This document shows, one piece after another, positions 57,336 through 64,000 of a stretch of 64,000 nt of DNA. Location: contig OX638131.1 in the NCBI GenBank assembly GCA_951804985.1, forward strand, positions 102,940,464 through 103,004,463, read 5' to 3'. Position numbers and translations under genes: made by a program. Within the stretch, counting starts at the first letter, position 1; every line of letters starts with the position of its first letter. Source of the DNA: Dryomyza anilis. Lineage: Eukaryota; Arthropoda; Insecta; Diptera; Dryomyzidae. Below the pieces are notes generated by a model. The model had not been told where the DNA came from. It saw only the letters and a list, made by a program, of their open reading frames with translations, and ran no database searches.

Positions 57336-59004
57336 TAAACATATTTTGGCGAAAACTTCAACTTTATATAAGTAAATAAATGTTTGTTTTAAACATTAGT
57401 ATATATATCACAAACATATATGTTTGCCGCAAACCTATATCTCTTAAATTACCTTTTAAATGCAACTTACCATATTTATAATATTGATTTGTTTATAAAC
57501 AAAAAAGATAAAATTCAATTAAATAAATTTTGTTTTAACAAATATGAAATACTTTCCAAAGCATTAATATTCACAAAGATACACTTAATTTTAAAATAAA
57601 TTACAATTCATCATAAAAGAATATACATTCATATTTTTGCATAACAAACCAAAACAAGAAATTTTCAATTTAGTTGTCATAACATTAGCTACTCGTTCGC
57701 CCTCTCCACGTGCAGCACCTAAAACAAAATTTGCATGAGCCTAAAAGCATGCTACAGTAAAAGCATTTAATACATTTACACAACTACATGTTGTATTAAA
57801 GCTTCTTTCTACTGCTGTATAAAATTAAGCCACTCAATAAAATAAAAAAACAGGAATGTTTTAAAATGCTACAATAGCAACAACATGTAAAAACATAAAA
57901 TTTGCTTATGAAAGCATATCGCATTATAAAAGCAAAAATATGCACACCGACATACAGAGTCAACTGTATAATACAAAAATACACGCACGCACACGCAGTG
58001 AGAACTATATGAAAATTTAAAATCCTTAAGAAAAGTCAAAGTGAATCAGCAGCAACACAAAAGCATGTGAACAAAAACGTGGTACACGGTACACGCAACG
58101 AACACTTTTTAGAAGCCCTGCAGCACCCGGCAGCAGCATGAAAGAGTCTGCATATAAAATGAGCACCTTTTGAAAGACAGACATACACACACAGCATACA
58201 AACACATCTGTATTTATTATAATACATATCCATGCACAGACAGAAACATTATTACAGAGTGAAAAAAAAAATTGTTGTACTTTATTTTCTTATCTAACAA
58301 GAAAATCATTCTTGTTTTCAAATTCTGTATTTAATAATTATGAAAATGTATTGAACTTATATCTTACTTTGATGTTTATATTGTAAAAATCAATATATAT
58401 CCTTAATCCTTATGGCATTTTATAAACTTAGTGAGGTAAACGTAGCAAATTTGAATACTAAACCTACTATATTCTAATATATTTTGTCGTCAATAATCGC
58501 AGGCATTAACAAACCGATTATTTAGGTATATTCAAACATCTTTATTAATTTATATTAATACAATTATAGATAAATAACTTAACAAATCGAAAATTAATAT
58601 AATTAACTAAAATAACAAATAGTATTGGATTGAGTACGATTCTATTAGATTTTACTATTTTTTGATTTATATAGCATACCTACAAGTTAATAGAATTATT
58701 TTTTCCATAAAACTTTTTTTTTTCAATACGTCGCAAATTTGTCAACAGCAATTAAAATAGTTTTAACTAAAATAATTTCTATGTCGTCTTAAACATCGAT
58801 GTGTTTCCACTTGAAATATTAACGTGTTTTGAAAGCAACATTCAAATTTATTTTTTTTTCGCTTTGAGAGTTACATTTTTAAAAAGAAATGCATTGGGAA
58901 AAATTGAATACTCAATTACAAAAAAAATATACATTATTCTTTCTTTACTAAATATTTTTTATAAAATTTCTATTAAAATTTATGTATTTCATTTTTGGTT
59001 TTTC
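57336..59004. other. AT-rich and non-repetitive intron DNA
   Basis: Some ATATATGTTTG words near 57405-57430 belong to the ATGTTT-type repeats. The patch 57690-58260 is more complex, with CA-rich runs, but shows no recognisable gene on either strand. Confidence 0.4.
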
Positions 59005-60670
59005 ATTTTAATTTTTCACTAAAATATTATTTTTTTCACTAATAATTAAACTATTCACTAAAAATTCAATTTTTAACTAAAAATTAAATTTTTAACAAAA
59101 AAAAATTAACTTTCAAAAAAAATCAATTTTTAACTTAAAAATTCAATTTTTCACCAAAAATTAAATTTTTCACTAAAAATTCAACTTTTCACCAAACAAA
59201 ATTTTGTTTACTTAAAATTTAATTTTTCACTATAAATTATTTTTTTAACTAAAAATTCAAGTTTTCAAAAAAAACAATTTTTTCACAAAAAAAAAATCAA
59301 TTTTTAACAAAAAAAAAAATCAATTTTTCATTAAAAATTAATTTTTTCACACAAATACAATTTTTAACTTAAATTCAATTTTCACTAAAAATTTTATTTT
59401 TCACTAAAAAAATAAAATTTTAACCTAAAAATTAAAATCAATTTTTCAAAAAAATTCAATTTCACTCAAAATTAAATTTTTCACTAAAAATCAGTTTACT
59501 AAAAATTCAAATTTTCATTAAAAATTTAATTTATCACTAAAAATTCCATTTTTCACTAAAAAAAAAAATAAATTTTTCACTAAAAAAAAATCAATTTTTC
59601 ACCAAAAAATCAATTTTTCACAAAAATTCAATTTTTCAATAAAAATTCAAATTTTCACTAAAAGTTCTAATTTTTACTAAAATATAAATTTTCACTCAAA
59701 ATTAAAATTTTCACTAAAAATCAAATTTCTACTAAAAATTTAATTTTTCACAAAAATTCAATTTTTCACCAAAAGTTAAAAGTTTCATTAAAAATTTAAT
59801 TTTTCACTAAAATACAATTTTTCACTAAATTTTAAAATTTTCACTAAAAATTATTTTTTTTACTCAAAATTCAATGTTTCACTAAAATGCAATTTTTCAC
59901 TAAAAATTAAGTTTTGCACTAAAATTCAATTTTTCACCAAAAATTAAAATTTTCACCGAAATATAAAATTTTCACTAAAATTAAATTTTTCACTAAAATA
60001 CAATTTTTAACTAAAATGCAATTTTTCACTAAAAATTCAATTTTTCACTAAAAAAATAAAAATGTTCACTAAAAATAAAATTTTTCACTAAAATGCAATT
60101 TTTCACTAAAAATTCAATTTTTCACTAAAATTTTAATTTTTTCACTAAAAATTCAATTTTTTACTAAAAATTCAATTTTTCACTTAAAATTCAAATTTTC
60201 ACTAAAAATTCAATTTTTTACTGAAAATTCAATTTTTCACTAAAATTCAATTTGTCATTAAAAATTAAAATTTTCACTAAAAATTCAATATTCCACTAAA
60301 AATTGAATTTTTCAAAAAAATTTCAATTTTTCACTAAAATTTCAATTTTTCACAAAAATTTCAATTTTTCACTAAAATTTTAATTTTTTCACTAAAATTT
60401 CACTTTTTCACTGAAAATTCAATTTTTCACTAAAAATTAAATTTTTCACTAAAAATTAAATTTTTCATTAAAAGTTCAATTTTTCACTAAAAATTTAGTT
60501 TTTCACTAAAAATTTAAATTTTCACAAAAAGTTGAAATTTTTACTAAAATTAAAATTTTTACTAAAAACCCAAATTCAATTTTTCAATTTTTCAAAATTT
60601 TTCAAAAAATATTCACAAAAATTAATTTTTTCACTAAATGAAATTTTCACTAAAAATTCAATTTTTCACT
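59005..60670 (-). repeat. 19-bp dyad minisatellite, array 8 (inverted)
   Basis: About 1.67 kb of AATTTTTCACTAAAAATTC-type units, heterogeneous, with many single-base deletions (CACTAAAATTCAATTTTTC). No block as uniform as in arrays 2 and 4, so it is probably older. Confidence 0.95.
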
Positions 60671-62120
60671 AAAGAAGCCATATGTTCTCATTTTCTAGAG
60701 CAAGCCATAAACTATTTAAATACTATACTAAAGAGTCCTAAATAAATAAACTGCTTAAGCATAGTGGGTATAACTTAATTTTGTTGCCATATTCCAGCCA
60801 CATCGTTGCCTGTGGCGCCCTCTACCTGCCCAGTTGAACGAAACCAGCCACTTTATGTTTGTTGAACACGCGCGGCCATTTTTATATGACTTTTTCAGCC
60901 AGTCATCTTTTCATATAAAAATTTTGTTTTTTTTTTTTCAGCTAGTCATAATTTTCCTTTCTTTTTTCTATTTTTGATGTCATCCATCGTTTGGCTTTAT
61001 TATGATTATAATTTGCAAGGATTTTTATGCCGCCAGCTTTAAGACGAACGAGCACCGAGTTCGGAACATCTTTGTGAGATTTTTTCTGCTATTTATTGTT
61101 GTTATTATTAATGTGATTTTTTTTTTTTGTATTTTTATTTTTTTGTCCTATTAAATATGTATCGAGGTTACTGGAGGTCGTTTAGCGTACGACGACGTCG
61201 ACGCATAAATACATAAAAATTAGCCTTTTACTTCACAGCCACCCACTCAATCAGGGTTTCAATACTGTTGTCCTTGTCGTCCTGGCAACGATTCGATTTT
61301 CTTCCAACTGCCTGTGTCTGCTACATGCTCCTTGTTGCTTTATTTTATTTTTTTTCTTCAATTTTCTTCCAACGTCTGCGTTTTAAAAGCCGTATTGATT
61401 TTTTTCGTATTTTTTAAATCCTTTTCAGTGCAGCAAGTATGAAAGAAACAGCTCCTGAGGGAGCATTTAAAATGTTTTTAATGTCCTCTATAATGTTGGT
61501 AAATGGCAGTTGAAATAAAGCTGTTTTTCATTGTGCTTTTCATTTAAATTAATTTTGAATATAGTCTTTTTTAAATATGAAAATATTAAAAATAAATTTT
61601 AGTAGTTTTCATTTTATGTAATTCAATTTTTAATAAATAAGGCTCAGGTTTGAAAAAATAACGAACAAATAGGATAAGTCTTATTATTTTTAATTATTTT
61701 TCCAAAACGACAACGATTTATTGTTCAATTCTTTATTGTAATTAAATTATTTTGTTTATTTATTTTAATTATATTAATGTTTTATATTGTAATTAATATA
61801 CATAGCAATCTCAAAGTCTCGAATTCTATGTACGACGCAAAAAACATCTTTGAATGTAATTCCGTCACACAATGTAACTAATTCCGACATCCATTTTTTA
61901 ACTATATTTTAAATTATTTATTATTAGATCTCAATTATATTCAAAATAGAACAAAAACTTTAAAACAGATCACAAATTTCTAATTCCGACATCTACCCAT
62001 GTCGAAATTATGGACAGTGCCAATGGCCATACACATAATTCATTTTTTTTCTTTATATCAATGTGATAAATTAAAAGACTATGCAATTCAAATTTCGACG
62101 CGTATTTATTTCAGTTTGCA
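60671..62120. other. Non-repetitive intron DNA
   Basis: The most complex patch is 60780-61440 (for example GGTCGTTTAGCGTACGACGACGTCGACG-like sequence near 61175-61205). No coding frame, splice pair or RNA gene was recognised. It is a candidate for conserved regulatory DNA, but that is untested. Confidence 0.35.
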
Positions 62121-63305
62121 CATTAAATTGAGTTGAATTGATTACGATGAGTTGGGTAGAATTGAATTAATGTGAACTGAGTTAAATTGAAATGAATTGA
62201 GTTGAATTGAGTTGAATTGAGTTGAATTGAGTTCAATTGAGTTGAATTGAGTTGAATTGAGTTGAATTGAGTTGAATTGTGTTGAATTTGGTTGAATTGA
62301 GTTGAATAGAGTTCTTATGAGTTCAATTGAGTTAAATTGAGTTGAATTGAGTTGCATTGAGTTGAATTGAGTTGAATTGAGTTGAATTGAGTTGAATTGA
62401 GTTGAATTGATTTGAATTGAATTGAGTTGAATTGAGTTGAATTGAATTGAGTTGAATTGAGTTGAATTGAGTTGAATTGAGTTGAATTGAGTTGGATTGT
62501 GTTAAATTAAGTTGAATTGAGTTGAAATGATTTGAATTGATTTGAATTGAGTTGAATTGAGTTGAATTGAGTTGAATTAAATTGAGTTGAGTTGAGTTGA
62601 ATTGAGTTGAAATGAGTTGAATTGAGTTGAATTGTGTTGAATTGAGTTGAATTGAGTTGAATTGAGTTGAATTGAGTTGAATTGAGTTGAATTGAATTTA
62701 ATTGAATTGAGTTGAATTGAGTTGAATTGAGTTGAATTGAGTTGAATTGAGTTGAATTGAGTTGAATTGAGTTGAATTGAGTTGAATTGAGTTGAATTGA
62801 GTTGAATTGAGTTGAATTGAGTTGAATTGAGTTGAATTGAGTTGAATTGAGTTGAATTGAGTTGAATTGAGTTGAATTGAGTTGAATTGAGTTGAATTGA
62901 GTTGAATTGAGTTGAATTGAATTTAATTGAATTTAATTGAATTGAGTTAAATTGAGTTGAATTGAGTTGAGTTGAGTTGAATTGAGTTGAATTGAGTTGA
63001 ATTGAGTTGAATTGAGTTGAATTGTGTTAAATTGAGTTGAATAAGTTGAAATGAGTTGAATTGAGTTGAATTGAGTTGAATTGAATTGAGTTGAATTGAG
63101 TTGAATTGAGTTGAATTGAGTTGAATTGAGTTAAATTGAGTTGAATTGAGTTGAATTGAGTTCAATTGAGTTGAATTGAGTTGAATTGAGTTGAATTGAG
63201 TTGAATTGAGTTGAATTGAGTTGAATTGAGTTAAATTGAAATGAATTGAGTTAAATTGAGTTGAATTGAGTTGAATTGAGTTGAATTGAGTTGAATTGAG
63301 TTGAA
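62121..63305 (+). repeat. 10-bp minisatellite (GAGTTGAATT)
   Basis: About 1.18 kb of the decamer GAGTTGAATT, near-perfect from 62710 to 62915 and with scattered GAATT or ATTTAATT slips elsewhere. Minus-strand frames of QLNSTQFNSI repeats are artefacts of three decamers making ten codons. Confidence 0.95.
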
Positions 63306-63394
63306 TTTGTATTCAATGTACTTGCCCATATTGTTTAATGTCTTGAAGTAAAAAATAAATTTTACTATCACAAGAATCAATAACATAACAATTT

Positions 63395-64000
63395 TAGTCC
63401 TATTTAAAAAAAAAAAAAACAGTGAGGAAGGTTAGGTCATATAGGAAATGAAGTAGGGATATTGTTATAGTTGGTGTGATGAAGTTAGTGAGAATTATGA
63501 AAGTTATAGTCGGTCTAAGCCGGCTATTAATAGCCTACACATATCTGAGAATATGTGCGGTTATCATTTTAAGTGATGCATAGATCGCCAGGGTTTACGA
63601 ATCTTGCAATCGCTAAGAATTTCCATTCATTTGATACCTATATTTACAAATTGATAGGTGTACCGAATTTGATTTTTTTTTAAACCACAAGCGGGAAACA
63701 TTATTTTCATATATTTGAGCATAAAGTCAATAATTATTTGACTAAAAAAGTCCACATCAGCCTGCATAAAGTAGAATTCATCTGTATATGTAAATTTTAT
63801 ATGAGGTATTTGAAAATAAGTGGTCGTTTTACAGGTCACATTTGACCGCTCAAGCCAATTTTCTTATTAAGACACCGTAAATATATAAGTAATCTAAATA
63901 AGATGTTTTATTGATCTAGATCTTCTAGTTCGTGATTTCAACAGATGGACATCGCTAAATCGAGTCAGGAGGTCATGCTGATCATGAATATATATACTTT
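63395..64000 (+). repeat. Dispersed dipteran repeat, second copy (cut by window end)
   Basis: It shares with 15130-15945 the order GGTTAGGTCA, TATAGTCGGTC, CTACAC, TAAATCGAGTCAGGAGGTCA, TGATCA and GAATATATATACTTT. It is more diverged and has no coding frame. Confidence 0.6.

Larger units (their letters stand above)
37064..64000 (+). other. Ddr: Ddr intron (5' part, over 26.9 kb)
   Basis: It starts GTGAGT after phase 2. I searched by eye for the rest of the discoidin domain and found none, so the intron continues beyond the window. Five 19-bp satellite arrays, four other tandem arrays and several transposons lie in it. Confidence 0.55.

Noticed and set aside
62142..63165. Minus-strand frames of QLNSTQFNSI decapeptides
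   Set aside because: Artefact of the GAGTTGAATT decamer array; three units equal ten codons.
1..64000. Integrated virus or intact retrotransposon
   Set aside because: No gag, pol, reverse transcriptase or other viral frame was seen. The only LTR is solitary.

Overview
The window is AT-rich eukaryotic DNA from a higher dipteran fly, probably a calyptrate (inference). The evidence is insect-type GT-AG introns, a receptor exon matching insect discoidin domain receptors, secreted fibrinogen-related genes, degraded Tc1/mariner transposases, hAT- and Tc1-like MITEs, a tRNA-derived SINE and a Gypsy-type solo LTR. There are no operons, rRNA genes, recognisable tRNA genes or CRISPR arrays. Almost all long open frames are low-complexity or repeat-derived and are not genes.

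The backbone is the 5' part of one large plus-strand gene that I read as Ddr (discoidin domain receptor tyrosine kinase). A splice acceptor at 10331-10332 opens an exon (10333-10819) with about 246 bases of 5' UTR, two short uORFs, the start codon at 10579 and a signal-peptide-like segment. A phase-1 intron of about 26.1 kb follows, then a 106-base exon (36958-37063) that starts the F5/8 type C (discoidin) domain. The next intron runs past the end of the window (over 26.9 kb), and the remaining coding exons lie outside.

Inside the first Ddr intron, on the opposite strand, lie two intact three-exon paralogues encoding 251-residue secreted fibrinogen-related proteins (16908-17771 and 24085-24966). 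Their exon sizes are identical (83/537/136 coding bases). The duplicated unit includes upstream flank, and the two copies are now separated by a stack of nested transposons (19242-23095).

The rest is intron or upstream DNA dominated by repeats. A 19-bp minisatellite whose monomer is an imperfect dyad (AATTTTT-AGTG-AAAAATT) forms eight separate arrays in both orientations, about 11 kb or 18% of the window: 4.9-5.9, 13.3-15.1, 30.8-32.7, 37.7-40.4, 44.8-46.2, 51.9-52.4, 57.0-57.3 and 59.0-60.7 kb. Other arrays have periods of 15 bp (48.9-50.1 kb), 21 bp (56.8-57.0 kb), 10 bp (62.1-63.3 kb) and 162 bp (41.1-41.7 kb). Mobile elements include four SINE copies, several foldback or TIR MITE families, two broken mariner-type transposase genes (27 kb and 55-56 kb), a hAT MITE (27.9-28.4 kb) and a 533-bp solo LTR (22284-22816). 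Between them are stretches of non-repetitive intron without recognisable coding content.
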